Shown here: positions 37,895-50,171 of the stretch, in pieces
Layout of the letters: every line of letters begins with the position of its first letter
Numbering within the stretch: position 1 is the first letter of the stretch
Assembly (NCBI GenBank): GCA_024811115.1
Contig: JAKOGH010001110.1
Coordinates: forward strand, 179,383 to 243,382
Source of the DNA: Terana coerulea
Taxonomy: Eukaryota; Basidiomycota; Agaricomycetes; Polyporales; Phanerochaetaceae
DNA length: 64,000 bases
Direction of reading: 5' to 3'
Notes under the pieces: generated by a model
Told to the model about the DNA's origin: nothing
Database searches by the model: none
What the model saw: only the letters and a program-made list of their open reading frames with translations
Translations under genes and position numbers: made by a program

Positions 37895-40314
37895 CTATGC
37901 GATGATACACTCCTCCTTTGCGTCCTGCCTCGTCGGGCGGGCCATCTGCGCCCGCTTGTTTCCTAGCCGCTTCATCTCGGTCAGTCGGTTCATCGCCCGT
38001 CGGTTCCCTTGAGCTGCACCGACATCCATGTCAGTTTTCCGTGAGTGAAAATAATGGGTGGCAACGTACCAGCCGCACGCATGTACCACCGCTTCGCAAA
38101 CTCGACGTCCTGCTTCACGCCGATGCCCACCTCCGCGTAGTACCCGATCGCGTACTCCGCCTTGTCGAGACCCTTGTTCGCCGCGCGCCGCGCCCAGAGG
38201 TAGGCCTCCGAGTCGCTCTGCTTCAGCACGCCGTCGCTGCCGGTGAGGTACCACCCGCTCAGCGCGAGCTCCGCCTCCGAGTGGCCCTTCTCCGCCGCCT
38301 TCGTGTACCACGCGATGCTGCGCTTCGGGTCGACAGGGCACGCCAGCGTGCCGTATTCGTAGCACTGGCCGAGCTTGAACTGCGAGTGCGTATAGCCGAG
38401 CTGGCCCGCGCGTGTGTACAGCTCCTTCGCGTACGGCGGGTCGAAGGGCACCACGCCCGCCTGCGCGTTCTCGTACAGCAGCGCGAGCTCGTGCAGCGCG
38501 TGCGGGTTCTCCTCGTCCGCCTGCTCCGCCGCGCGCTTCAGCCACGCGACCGCGTCGCGCGGGTTCGGCTGCTCGCCGAGCGACCCGCGCAGCAGGAGCA
38601 CGCCGAGCTTGTACATCGCCGCCGTGTCGCCCAGCGACGCCGCCTTGCGGTAGAACGCGGCCGCCCGCTGCGGCTCCCGTCGCGTGCCCGCGCCGATCTC
38701 GTTGCACACCGCGACGCGGTAGCACGCCGCGGCGTGGTTCTGCTTCGCCGCCTGCAGGTACAGGTGGTACGCGCGCTCGTGGTCGACCTGCAGCCCGAGC
38801 ATGCCCGTGCCGTGGCAGTTGGCGAGGAAGAACTGCGCCTCGTCGAACCCGTTCCCCTGCGTCGCGAGTCGCCGCACGACCTTCAGCGACTCCTGGATCA
38901 GCGAGTCCCGGTACTTTTTCACTGCCCGCTGGTCCTTCGCATCTGCACCGATCTTGCGCGCGGCGTCGATGAGGTACTTTGCGTACGCAAAGTGCGCTTC
39001 GGGGTCGGGGTCGTTTTTGATCCGCTGTCGGTAGTCGTCGATGTACTGCTTCGTGTATGGCGGCGCAGTGAGGTCGATCGCCTTGGTTTTCTGGGTGCGC
39101 AGCGTCACGGACGCAGTGGTACCTAATCGTTGCAGTGGCGGCCGTGGCTCAAACTCTGGTTCTTCCGGAATGGGTGGGGGCGCAATAGACGGTGGGCCAC
39201 CCGAGGACGTCGATCCTACTGAATACATGGAGGACCCCCGCGTCGCAGGCTGCATTGCTGGGTAGCCCTGTGGGTACTGCGCAGGAACGTAACCAGATGA
39301 CTGGCTCGACGCTACGGAAACGACACTAGCAGCGTATCCAGGCCGCTGCATTGGGGGTTGCTGTGCCGGGTACGGCGACTGGTACATCTGGGGCTGAGGT
39401 GGAGGCGGAGGCACGGAACCTGGAGGAGGACCCATCCCTAGCACGTCGGACGCGGCATTGTAGAACGAGTTGTAAGTTCCCTGAGGCGCAGGCGGCGGAC
39501 CTTGGCCATATCCTTGCGGCGTGCCGTGGGGTCCTTGCTGTGGTGGGTACAACCGCGGGGACGTGGAATTTGGAGGGGCATGCGGCACTTCGTCATACGA
39601 CGCAGAACTTGTGCGGTTCCCGCCCTGGTCATGGTAGACAGACTCCCCGTCGCCACGAGTGCTGTAATACTGGCTGTGCGCGCTCTGCATCGAGCGAACA
39701 GACGCAGCGTCGTTAAACTGCGCGTGCTCTGGTCCACGACGCTGCTGCGGTGACATTTGTTGTGTATAGTGCGGGTGCTGGGCTGGTTGCTGAGGGTGTG
39801 CGCCGAGTCGGCCAGGGGACTGCATATTCTGACCAGAGCGGTAGGACATGGACGTGCCTGAGCGGGCTACTGGGTCTGCCGCTGCCATGGGCGAGTGGAA
39901 CGCCATAGCACTTCCGCCACGAGCTACTGGCCCGTCAGAGATATGCAGAGCGCGGAATTGGTTGAGCGCGGCGGTAGCATCGTACGGGGGCGGCGGTGGC
40001 ACGGGATCGATTTGGAGATCGGGTGGTGGTGGACGCTGCTGTGCGAGGTTTGGGACCGAGCGATTCTGTTGCGCATACAAAGAGCCTGCAGCAGTAAAAC
40101 GTCACGCGAGACTATGGCGCACAGGTCGGGTCATGCAGCACGGAGACTCACGAGTGGGTGGCGGGTCCAAGTCGTCTACCGCTCCGTTCACCTGCAAATC
40201 ATCCTGTGCGTAATACGCCAGCGTTCCCTCATACTCATCCTCTGCATCTGCTACGTTTCCGTTCGCAGTTGTTCTCGGGGAATGGTGAGCAGGTGGTGAG
40301 TGTGGCGAAGACAT
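37895..40314 (-). CDS. chitin synthase activator with Sel1 repeats (Chs4/Skt5 family)
   Basis: Chs4/Skt5 proteins bind and activate chitin synthase III at the cell cortex. The start MSSPHSPPAHHSPRTT is at 40314. A long disordered Pro/Gln/Ser-rich N-terminal half is followed by YTKQYIDDYRQRIKNDPDPE and a row of Sel1-type TPR-like repeats, for example AAAFYRKAASLGDTAAMYKL, AVAWLKRAAEQADEENPHAL, ELYTRAGQLGYTHSQFKLG, SIAWYTKAAEKGHSEAELAL and AYLWARRAANKGLDKAEYA. After one intron (about 38012-38070) the tail is rich in basic residues and ends KEECIIA. CIIA fits a CAAX prenylation box, as in yeast Skt5. The spliced frame is clean. Strong GC bias makes a long antisense frame over this gene. Confidence 0.9.
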
Positions 40315-40598
40315 GTCAGGCGATCAAATAAGGTGTACTCCGAAAGCGTTTGAGGCTCGTGCAACGAGTATTAAGCGTTAAGGAGAGACGATGAGAAGGG
40401 TGCGTTTCAAGGGATGTGGGTGTTCGTCGGAGACATGAGTTTTAGAGACCAGGTCAGAGGAGGAGGATGTGGTCGATCACACTGCCCGCCATCAGTTGAC
40501 GATGCACACGTTGCCATCCTGCCCCGGATGCAATTAGCGGAAATAGACCCCTAGCGATACAGAACATATACGAATAAAAATGCTACAGTGCCAATAAT

Positions 40599-43066
40599 TT
40601 ATTCTGACCCAGTCGCCTCCATCTTCACGTCCCCGTTCATGTCTATCGGAGGACTGTCGTTGGCTTTTGTATTTGGACTCGATTCCGAAGCTTCGGGCGC
40701 AGGCGTCGATGAGACAGCCGCCTTGTCGTCCCATGTCCACTCCTCGAGTACCCTCTCCACCCGTTGCCGTTCCAATCCATTTGCAGTCCGTCGGATCTTC
40801 ACGATCACGTCTCTCCTTCTCTCCACCGCCGCATCCTCTGCCTCTCCCGCTGTCACAGCCTCAGCGTCCTTCCACTCCGGATCCTCCAGCAGCCCCTTCA
40901 CAACCTTCACCGTCTGTTGTTCCTTTACTGGCGGACAGGCGAGCACATTGTCCCATGTCCGTGGTTTGAAGTGCAAAAACGCCTGCTGTGTGTGTTCTGG
41001 GTCGCCCTCCTCGTCTATCCGTTTCCGCTTCTTTGCTGCGGCAGAGCTGCCGCTGGCGTTACCATTTGCTGTGGCGGATGTTGGCCGTCGACGATTCCGC
41101 GAATCATCGTCACTCGTATAGCCGTTCGCCAGCCTGACACGCCAGCGGAGCTCTCTTGCGAGGGCTGGAGCGTCCTTGATGCGGTCGCCTGGCACCTGGT
41201 CTTTGGCTTCCTTTCTTTGCTGGGTCGCTGCCTCGTTCCATCGTCCGCACCTCTGCTACGAGGAAATCTGCTAATGACTCCACAGATTCCAAAACCCGCG
41301 TAGAGAACTCTTCTTTCGCCTTCAGATCTCGTAGGTACTTCTCCGCAGCGTACCAACAAAGTCTACGGGAAGTGGTTAAACACGCATTCAAAGACATGCG
41401 TGGACTTCACTCACTTCACGAAAAATGGATAGCGGAATTTCTTAGGTACGTGAGTGGCAATCTCAATCTCTCGTACCTTTAGCTCTGCAACAAAGTCAGT
41501 TCGAGGCAGTATCGAGTTATAGCGTACTCACGCGTAGGCACGTTGTACGAATGTACGAAGTTCCCACCAAAGACAAGGGTGTCAGCCGGAGTATACTGCG
41601 TCAAAGTTGAGAAGTGGGGTACGTGAGATTTGAAGTTGATGACTCACCACGGCGTGTATCCATCCTGTCGGAATAATCATCGTATTTCCCTCATGCAGTT
41701 CAACTTTGAACACCTCGTCGCACATGTCACCTAGCCATGAATGGTTCTGCACTTCTGTGCCAGACCAACGCTCGTAAGCAGCCAAGTTTGCAGTGGTAGG
41801 ACGGATGAAGTAAAGACCTATGGTCCATCAGTTCCATTCATGTATTCATAGCGCAAACAACGCACCTTCGATCCGCGAATGATATGATAATACACGGAGG
41901 AGCCAGCAAAGTCTATGTGCCAGTCCTACACCCTGATGAGTTCTGACATCTCAACAAGAGATGAAGCGCAGCTTACTGTCCATGCATCCGCGACACCCAT
42001 GAGACAGTACAGTTGCACCTTTGGATATTGATGCCCACGCCCTTTCTTCGTATTCGGCCAGAACTTCTCAACCCAGTCGACGTCTCGCACGAGTCGCGGA
42101 GGCAGTATCCTGTCTGCAAGCTCGGTGCCCGATATCTCCTAGCGAGATAACATTGCGGATCTTGTCGCGCTTCTCCGGCTCCATCTCGAAGTACTCCGCC
42201 CACTTCCCGATTGTCCAGCCGGGTATGTTCGACTGCGTAACGACGTCTTCACGCCGTCAATATTGAGTACTAGAGGGGAACGTAGAGTGACAGTGAATGC
42301 GCACCTATGACTTCGACCGGGAAATCCTCTCCAAGGCTCTTCGCAATCTCGCCTACGGTAATGTCCTCTGGCATTTTCAGCCCTAGGCCGTCTGTCGTCT
42401 CGACGACAATGGGTTCGCGCATCGCGGAGGGGTCGCTCTCAAGCCATTCTACAGTGACCTCACTGCCGTGCATGCGCTTGAAGGGATCCGGCTTGATTGT
42501 CTTGCCTTGCATCATGCGCAGCCATCTGGATTTAATGCCCTTAGCATATACGTCGGCGTCGCACAGAAGCGCATACACAACAGACCTATTGGGGTCCTGC
42601 TCGCCTGTACCGGAGTTCAGCCCAGCATAGTCTCGCTGGTCTTCTTCCGCGCAGACTTGCGCGCGGGTGGTTTGAGCGTGACTACGCGTTTAGGGTCCGC
42701 GCCACGACATGGCTGACAAAACCTATCAAAAGGACGGCGTATACGAGTTCGACGTAGCACAGCAAACGCAAGCCACTAAGGGACATACCACTTGCCGATA
42801 GCCTCCAAATCACCTTCGCCCGCACACCGCCAATGGAACCACTTCTTGCACGCATCGCAGCGGACCCAGCTCTCCTTGTCAGCGTCATTCCAGTGCTCCT
42901 GCGACTCGTCCTTGCAAGCTGGACACTTGTCTTCTTCCTTCCGCTCAGGCTCAGGCTCAGCACCGGCATCCGCGGCCGTCTGCGAGCTAGGGGGCGTCGT
43001 TTCCTCAGCGGCGGGCTCGGGAGACCCTTGTGGGTTCGTGCGGCCACGACGACGGGCGCGGGCCAT
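40599..43066 (-). CDS. JmjC and PHD domain histone demethylase (JHD1/KDM2 type)
   Basis: This is a nuclear 2-oxoglutarate/Fe(II) oxygenase of the KDM2 group, which removes H3K36 methylation. The start [18 protein letters not shown] is at 43066. A PHD finger follows, CPACKD...[15 protein letters not shown], near 42930-42820. The JmjC part begins [20 protein letters not shown] and reads [20 protein letters not shown]. Then [20 protein letters not shown] carries the iron ligands His-x-Asp, and [15 protein letters not shown] carries the distal His. After it come [17 protein letters not shown] and a helical tail. The C-terminus is charged ([17 protein letters not shown]) and ends at 40599. Near 41235-41240 the frame must shift by one base (+1) to pass from [10 protein letters not shown] to [13 protein letters not shown], probably an indel. 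Confidence 0.87.
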
Positions 43067-43381
43067 GGGTAGGCACAACTGTCCGTCCCTCAGAAAGTCA
43101 CTGGCTGGACTGCAAGGCGGTGCTCAAGTTCCCCGCGCACTGGCAACACCGCGGTTGAGGACAAGATTCAAAGCGCCCAATGAAGTCTGATGTCAGTCTT
43201 GATGTCAGTCAGGACTCAGTACTCAGATCTCGATCGGCACGGTGGGCCGTAACCAGTAATACTGTAACAGGATTCCGAAGTAAATACATAGTCGTCTATA
43301 TGTCTCTAGTGCTATAGCGTAGGCAATACATTGCTGTTATGTTGCGATACTTGTACACTTTTGCGATTTCCTTTCCTACAT
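43067..43381. other. intergenic between tandem minus-strand genes
   Basis: 315 bp holding the PGK 3' UTR and the JHD1 promoter. Near 43185-43210 the phrase TGATGTCAGTC occurs twice in close succession; otherwise nothing was recognised. Confidence 0.45.
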
Positions 43382-45016
43382 TTACTGCTTTTCGCTGAGC
43401 TCCGCGACACCGGGCAGGATCTACAGTATCAAAGCGATTAGACGGACATCTAGGAGTGTTCTTGTGCCCACGTACCTTGCCCTCGAGCAGCTCGAGGCTG
43501 GCACCACCGCCTGTGCTGACATGGCTAATCTTGTCCTCCGACTTGTACTGAGCCGCTACGGTCGCAGTGTCTCCGCCGCCAATGATAACGGTGGCACCCT
43601 TCTGGCCAGCTTCGATAGCGGCATCGAGAAGGGACTTCGACCCCTCAGCGAACTTGGGGAATTCGAAGACACCAGGAGGGCTATAGAGCGGCGTCAGATA
43701 ACAAATATACACCAAGAAATAAAATTGTACGTACCCGTTCCAGAGGATGGTCTTCGCTTCCAGGACAGTCTGCTTGAAGAGCTCACGGCTCTTGGGGCCG
43801 GCGTCCAGACCCATCCAATCTCCCGGGATGCCCTCGGCGTCGGTGGCGACACCGGTCTGGAGAAGCAAATGTTATACCACATGCAACGAAGCACGTGTTA
43901 AGGACTTACTTGAGCCTCCTTGTCAAACTTATCGGCGGTAATGAAGTCCACAGGGAAGACAATTTTGATGTTGTTTGCCTTGGCTTTTTTCAACGAGGGC
44001 GGCAACCTTTTCAGAGCCTGCCTGGTCGAACAGAGAATTGCCAATCTATGAGAGAACATTATAAGAAACCATCCAGTTTATAATGATCCGCCGTGTCAAT
44101 TTACCGCCATGTTTTCGAGGACCTTCTTGAAGGTAAAGGCCATTCCTCCGCAAATGATGAGGGAGTTAACCTGAAATTGGTGTCAGCGTTGTAATTATCG
44201 GTAGATAACCCTACACACCTTGTCCAACATGTTCTCAATGAGCTGAATCTTGTCAGACACCTTAGCACCGCCAAGGATAGCCAAGAACGGGCGCTCGGGG
44301 TGCTCTAAAGCCTTGGCAAAGTACTCGAGCTCCTTTTTCATGAGGAAGCCAGCGGCGCGCTGGGGCAGCTGAACGCCGACCATGGAGGAGTGCGCACGGT
44401 GGGCGGTTCCGAACGCGTCGTTGACGTACACGTCGCCGAGCTTGGTGAGTCCCTGGCGGAACTCCTGCACCTTGGCGGGGTCCGCCTTGGTCTTCTTGCC
44501 CTCCTTGTCCTTGACGGATCCCTCCTCCTCAATGTGGAAGCGGAGGTTCTCGAGAAGGATGACAGTGCCTGGGGCAGCCTCGTTCACGGCCTTCTCAACC
44601 TCGGGGCCGACAGACTCCTTAACGAAGGTAACGGGTTTGCCAAGGTGGGCCTCGACCTCCTTCGCGACGGGCTCAAGGGAGTACTTGGCGACAACCTTGC
44701 CATCGGGACGTCCAAGATGAGACATCAAGATGACGGTCTTTGCGCCTATGCATCCATATATTCAGCATACGTATTTCACTTGTACAAAATAGAGCATTCT
44801 ACCATTATCGAGGGCATACTTGATGGTCGGAAGTGCCGCAACGATACGCTATAAACACTGGCTCAGTCATGTACGCGTATGTAAATATAAGAGACTGCAT
44901 ACAGCGGGGTTAGTGATCTTTCCATCCTGCATTGGGACATTGAAGTCGACGCGAATGAGGACGCGCTTGCCCTTGACGTCGAGGTCAGTGATGGAGAGCT
45001 TGTTTGAGAGAGACAT
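43382..45016 (-). CDS. PGK1: phosphoglycerate kinase
   Basis: This glycolytic enzyme transfers phosphate from 1,3-bisphosphoglycerate to ADP. The start [20 protein letters not shown] is at 45016, with [12 protein letters not shown] before the first intron. Conserved segments are [87 protein letters not shown] and [15 protein letters not shown]. The ATP-site region reads [13 protein letters not shown], followed by [16 protein letters not shown]. It ends [12 protein letters not shown] at 43382. One extra A in an A6 run (plus strand T6 at 43985-43990), between LVEK and AKANNIK, shifts the frame in the middle of this essential gene. Six or more introns. A TATA-like element lies upstream. Confidence 0.95.
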
Positions 45017-45240
45017 GGCGGTTGAATGCAAGTCAAGCTTGCTGTGAGTGGGGTGTAGAGGGCGAAGGGGGATTGAGTGCAGAGTCGAGCAATCGATGAC
45101 CGCCGCTCTATATATTTATTGCGGCACTGACTTCATCTCTCGGCATCTCCCCGCCGACGCGCTCTCGCCAGATTCGAGAGCCAGGGCTCCTGCGCTCTTC
45201 CGCTCCAGTCCCTGGTGCACGTTCCTCACTTCCTACCATC
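45017..45240. promoter_or_regulatory. bidirectional promoter with TATA-like element, PGK1 / RG-rich gene
   Basis: The sequence CTATATATTTATT at about 45107-45119 reads as a TATA box in either direction. It lies about 90 bp upstream of the PGK1 start and about 120 bp upstream of the divergent start at 45241. A strong TATA promoter would suit a highly expressed glycolytic gene. Confidence 0.55.
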
Positions 45241-46161
45241 ATGTCCGAGCCGGCAGACAGAACGAAGGACGCTCTCGGCCTCGACCTCGATAGTCTCAAG
45301 ATCACTGACGACAAGACCGCTTCGGCCGCCGAGACTCCCGCCGCAGCACAGACTGCCCCAGAGACACCCGCGGCCGCGCCTTCAGCTGGAGACAGCGGAG
45401 ACAGTGCCAGAAAGTCCCGCTGAGGATGCTGAAGGGGACGACAAGAAACAACCTCCGCGTAAACGTGAGAAGCCCTATGTCAACCTGGAGCGCGTCAAGA
45501 CCGGTGGTGCTCAACGAGTGCGGTCAAGTTCTGCCTCTGCGAAGCGGTTCGGCTAACACAATCGTCCTCAGGATAAGCTTACTGAAGACGAGCTCACGGA
45601 GCGAATGGCTCGCATAAGGGAGCAGAATGAGAAGATAAAACTGCGCAGAGCGGTATGTGCCTGCGCATACCTTGGTGGCGCACGCCGTTTATTGGTTTGC
45701 AGGACGTAGAACAGGACGAACTCGAATTCAAGAAGACCCAAGAAGCAGACCGCGCCAAAGCGGTCAGGAATAAAAAGGTGCAAGAAAACGTCGACCGCGC
45801 GCGCGAGCAGAATGCTCAACGCAAGATGGCAAAGGTACGTATCTCGCCACATTATGGTCTGATTCACACCCAATTCCTTGGCTACTTGCAGATTCAAGGC
45901 AGAGAATGGGACTCTGGCAAACCTGGTGTGAAGAAGAACGCACCAGAGACCCCCGTTACGCCTGCTCATGCACCCCCGACTCAAGGCGCCAGCATCGGCA
46001 TCCGTGGCGCAACGCGAGGTGGAGGAGGCGGTCGCGGTCGGGGCCGTGGTCGGGGATCAGGAAATCCATCCCAAAATACCACTCCCCGTGATGCCCCGCC
46101 CCATGCAGAGAAGCCCAGTGAGAAGCCCTCTGAGGAAACTCCTGCTCCCGCGTCAACTTGA
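45241..46161 (+). CDS. coiled-coil protein with RG-rich C-terminus
   Basis: No family is confidently recognised. The start MSEPADRTKDALGLDLDSLK is at 45241. An Ala/Pro-rich stretch leads to DDKKQPPRKREKPYVNLERV, then a long charged coiled coil (TEDELTERMARIREQNEKIK; EFKKTQEADRAKAVRNKKVQ; RAREQNAQRKMAK). The conserved-looking REWDSGKPG follows, then an RG-rich segment (GGGGGRGRGRGRGSG) and a Pro/Glu/Lys tail ending EETPAPAST. RG boxes and basic coiled coils suggest an RNA- or ribosome-associated protein, possibly CCDC9-like; this is a guess from composition. A one-base shift (+1) is needed around 45375-45392 to pass from AAAPSA to ETAETVPESPAE, otherwise the protein stops after 60 residues. 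Three short introns follow. Confidence 0.65.
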
Positions 46162-47435
46162 AAGGGGCATATACACACGGATTCTCCCATACTCCTGCTG
46201 AAAACATGTATCATGCTGTGCTTGCTTTCGATATTGATATCCTCTCTTCACTACCGAGGTGCGTACTATGAAGTATCGCTACATTGGATTTACTAACGTC
46301 GCACAGTTATGGGCTTCTTGATGGACCTTTCCCGAATACGATACCTACGCTCGCAAACGACCTTCAGTGTACATGTAATGTCACATTATCTTCAAGGGTA
46401 CTCATCACTGACTAATATCTTCCAATTCCCAGCTTCCGAACTCCTGAATTTGCACGATTTAGCCTCGAAATGTAAAGATTCGTGCAGTTCAGCGATCCAG
46501 GTGACAGCGTTTCAATACACTCCATGCCTGATACGGCACGCGCCAATTGAAGGACAGATAATGCAGGTATGAGAGTCAAACACACGAAAGAACTCGCCCG
46601 CTCCCACTTCTGACAGTTTTCCGCGCATGCAAGTGTATCGATGTCAACGTATCAGTACAATATAAGGGAAAGCTACTTACTTTCTTCACTGACCTAGGCG
46701 TTGGGAATCGGTATGAAGCTTTGAAGCTTGAAGGACTACAAAACGGTGCTTGCTACACCTCGGTTTGCAAGCTATGCTTGAGCAGCCCTTGGAACTGAGC
46801 ACAAGGTGTTGATACGTGCCTACCAAATTCCCTCCTCTGGAAGATGCAGGAGAAGGATTACTGAATGACGGTACGGAAAAGAAGACCAGCGGCGGTGGGG
46901 AGGTATTCACACCGCCCGCAAGGGTTACATGCCAACCCTCCCAGTGGCCACTTCCGACCGGAAAAGCGCGACATACATCCCTACTTCTGTTAATCTGAAG
47001 TACTCTTACGCAGCAAAGTGACTTGTGACATCAGGATAACTTTCGCTGGAGAGATCTGACACCGGCGAGGATGGCTGAGAGATCTGGGTCCTGTAACTTG
47101 TTTGGTCATGAGCAAGTTGACTTAGATCGCCAAAGTCTGCAAGTAAGCTTTTCATGCAAGCAAAGATACCCTCAGGATGCGGTGAATAATCACCAAATCA
47201 TCATGCATGCGGTCCTCGACGTCGTGCAAGAAGTTAACAGACGGAGTGGAAAGCGAAAGAAAGCGCTGACCGCCGCGACGCGACGCGACAAAGTCGGCGC
47301 TCCCGATCGCGATCGACATCACTTGCAGCCCACGTGCCAGCTGAGATCAGAGTGCCGTTTTCTTGCCTGCAGTCTCTCCCCGCACTCACTCTCTTGACAC
47401 GGGCCGCCCCCTTTCACTCAGCTCTACGTCTAAGC
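46162..47435. other. long intergenic region, no gene recognised
   Basis: About 1.27 kb with only short open frames (for example 46309-46572 and 47071-47397 plus) that contain no motif and show no coding-like composition. It should contain the 3' UTR of the RG-rich gene and the SDA1 promoter. No repeat or RNA gene was recognised. Confidence 0.5.
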
Positions 47436-50012
47436 ATGGGTCGTGGCGTACTTTTGACCTCAAATCTCCCTCAGCTGCAAAATTTAATCAAGCGGGACCC
47501 TGCTGGTTACAAGGAGGAGTTCTTGCAGCAATGGAACCACTACAACAGCGTCCGTCAAATATTCCACATTAATCCAGAGGAGCAGGCCCAACACTTCAGA
47601 GAGCTGGTCACTTTTATTTCCCAGGTAAGCTACATCTCTCTTCCTGCCTTCTCGCGGTCTTATTTTCCTCCCTGTAGGTCGCGCAATGCTATCCCAAGGA
47701 AACAGCCGACTTCCCCTCACAAATATCCACTCTGCTTCTAGAGAACTATGGCACGCTCTCGCCTGATACTAGGAAGTCCCTCGTCCAAAACCTTGTTATG
47801 CTGAGAAACAAGGATGTAATTACCTCAATTGAGTGCGCAGTTATCTCCTCTTTTCTAGCCGTTGCTAAACCATTGGTCAGGCTCTTGAAAACGCTCTTCC
47901 CACTCCTCCCCAAAACCACGTCTTCGTCTCTCCGTGCGAATATTCGCAAAACCATCTTGTCGGACATTCGGACCGCAAACATCCGCACCAAAAACCACAA
48001 GCTCAATCGCGCTGTGCAAGCGATGCTCTTTGGCATGGTGGAGCGCGGCATGGACGCAGAAGTAGCGGGCGACAAGGGTAAGGCGAGGGCGAATGGGCCG
48101 GCTGCTGCTCATCAGGGGGAGGAGGCTATGTGGGCAATCGTTTTGACGAAGGAGCTGTGGAAGAAGGGTATCTGGAACGACGCGAAGACCGTTTCTATCG
48201 TCGCTTTGGGATGCTTCCACCCAGTGGTCAAGGTGCAAAGCGCCTCGCTACATTTCTTCTTGGGTGGCGAAGACGAGCAGGAGGACAGTGACGAGGAAGA
48301 AGATGACGTGAGTCAGGTCTACTCAGTCAGCTTCGCCAGCCTGACTGTATGCGGCAGGCCCCAGACAAGAGAACTCTCTTGCACAGGCGTGAAATCAACA
48401 AGAAAACACGCTCAGGAGAGAAGAAGCTGCAAAAGTCATTACGCTCTATCAAGGCTAAGAACAAGAAGAAGGCTGAGACAACAAACGCTAACTTCCCGGC
48501 CATCCAGCTACTCCACGACCCGCAGACATTTGCCGAGAAGCTATACGACATCCTGAACCGCTACGACAAGCGCTTTTCGCTGGACCACAAGATCCTCATC
48601 ATGCAGCTACTCGCACGTGTCATGGGCACGCACAAGCTCTGTGTTCTCGGCTTCTACACCTACATCGTCAAGTACCTCGCCTACCACCAACTGCGCATCC
48701 CTTCAATACTCGTCGCACTTGCTCAGAGCGTGCACGAGTACACACCGCCGGACGCGCTCACTCCCGTCGTGCGGAAGCTCGCGCAGGAGTTCGTGCACCC
48801 CGGGGTAGGCGGCGAGGTCATCGCCGCAGGCTTGAACAGCATCCGGGAGATTTGCAGAAGGCAGCCGTGGGCGATGGAGGAGGACTTGCTAGGCGACCTG
48901 ATCGAGTACCGGAAGAGCAGGGATAAGGCGGTCACGGCTGCCGCCAGAGGTTTGTTGCAGCTGTTCAGGGAGGTTAATCCGGGTATGCTCAAGCGGCGGG
49001 AACGGGTCAGTACTATCTGATATCGTTGCCTCCAGCCTACTGATATTCCAACAGGGTAAAGAGGCGGCGATGGGCATAGCCAATGGCGCACAGCCGCTTC
49101 CCTTCGGGCACAGTGCTGAGGCGGCTGTTGACATCGAAGGTTTGGTGGTAGGTTTCATCAGTATTCTCGTTCCTACCTCTTTCACTTACATGTACGGTAG
49201 CTCCTGGAAGATCATCTCCAAAAGCTGCGCGAGGAAGACGGCGTGGAAGGCGCTAACGGAGAGGAAGACGACGAGGCTGCGTGGGAGGGTTGGGATGTTG
49301 AGGATGACTCGGACGAGGAATCTGAAGATGGTTGGATTAGCGTCGAGTCGGACGGGGAGGACCTCGACATCAGCGATAGTGAAGATGAGGATGGGAAGGG
49401 CAAGAAGAAGGGTAAAGGGAAGAAGAAAGCCAGTGGTGAGGAGATGGATGTAGACAAGGAGGCCAAACCAGACGAGCCCGCTCGCGTGTCCTCGTTAGCT
49501 ACGACTAAGGTTCGTCTCTTGCCCAGATTTGACATCTGGTTATATTTTGATCTCGCATATAGATCCTCACGCCTGCGGACTTCGCGCTACTTAGCGACCT
49601 CCGGATACAAGCAGCCACTGCTCAGGTTGAACAAGGTGGCGGCACCGCTGCGAAACGCAAGCTCGCCGCGCTCGAAGCGAATCGCAAGGCGCAGTCGTCT
49701 GGAGGCAACGAGGACGCATTCATATCCGAAATGGACATCCTTGGGCCCCGTAAGAAGGCGAAGGCGGATTACGCGGAGCGCATGGAGTCGATCGCGAAGG
49801 GTCGCGAGGGCCGCGAGAAGTTCGGTTCGATGAAGGGCAAGAAGAAGAAGGAGGCCCCGAGCAGCTCGACGAACCGCGAGAAGGCAAGGAACAAGCCGTT
49901 GATGATGATTCTCGCAAGTAATGCGGTGCGCGGGAAGAAAAAGCAGAGTCTGAGGGAGAAGCAGCAGAAGCTGAGGGCGCACATTGACAAGGCAAAGAAA
50001 GGCGGTCATTAG
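47436..50012 (+). CDS. SDA1: SDA1 family ribosome biogenesis protein
   Basis: Sda1 is a nucleolar HEAT-like protein needed for 60S subunit maturation and export. The start MGRGVLLTSNLPQLQNLIKR is at 47436. Conserved stretches are DPAGYKEEFLQQWNHYNSVR, QCYPKETADFPSQISTLLLE and LVQNLVMLRNKDVITSIE, joined over an intron at about 47832-47880 to LLKTLFPLLP. Then come IRTANIRTKNHKLNRAVQAM, VQSASLHFFLGGEDEQEDSD, FPAIQLLHDPQTFAEKLYDI, RFSLDHKILIMQLLARVMG and SVHEYTPPDALTPVVRKLA. The C-terminal half is acidic then strongly basic (GKKKGKGKKKA; KFGSMKGKKKKEAPSSSTNR) and ends LREKQQKLRAHIDKAKKGGH at 50012. The reading is consistent across its introns. Confidence 0.92.
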
Positions 50013-50171
50013 TGTATGTTTTTGTCCTGCACGCCGCCATGCATGTGTCATGTTACGTTAGGAAAGAACAGATGGTGTATTTTCAAGGGTTACTGGTGTA
50101 CTTTACATGCCCGAACTTGAGGATAGTTGCTTGAGTGTTAAGACGAAGCTGTGATAAAGCTCTAGCAGTTC

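Noticed and set aside
37918..39126. 402-residue open frame on the plus strand opposite the CHS4-type gene
   Set aside because: It is arginine- and leucine-rich antisense of a GC-rich coding exon with clear Sel1 repeats; no motif and no start context.
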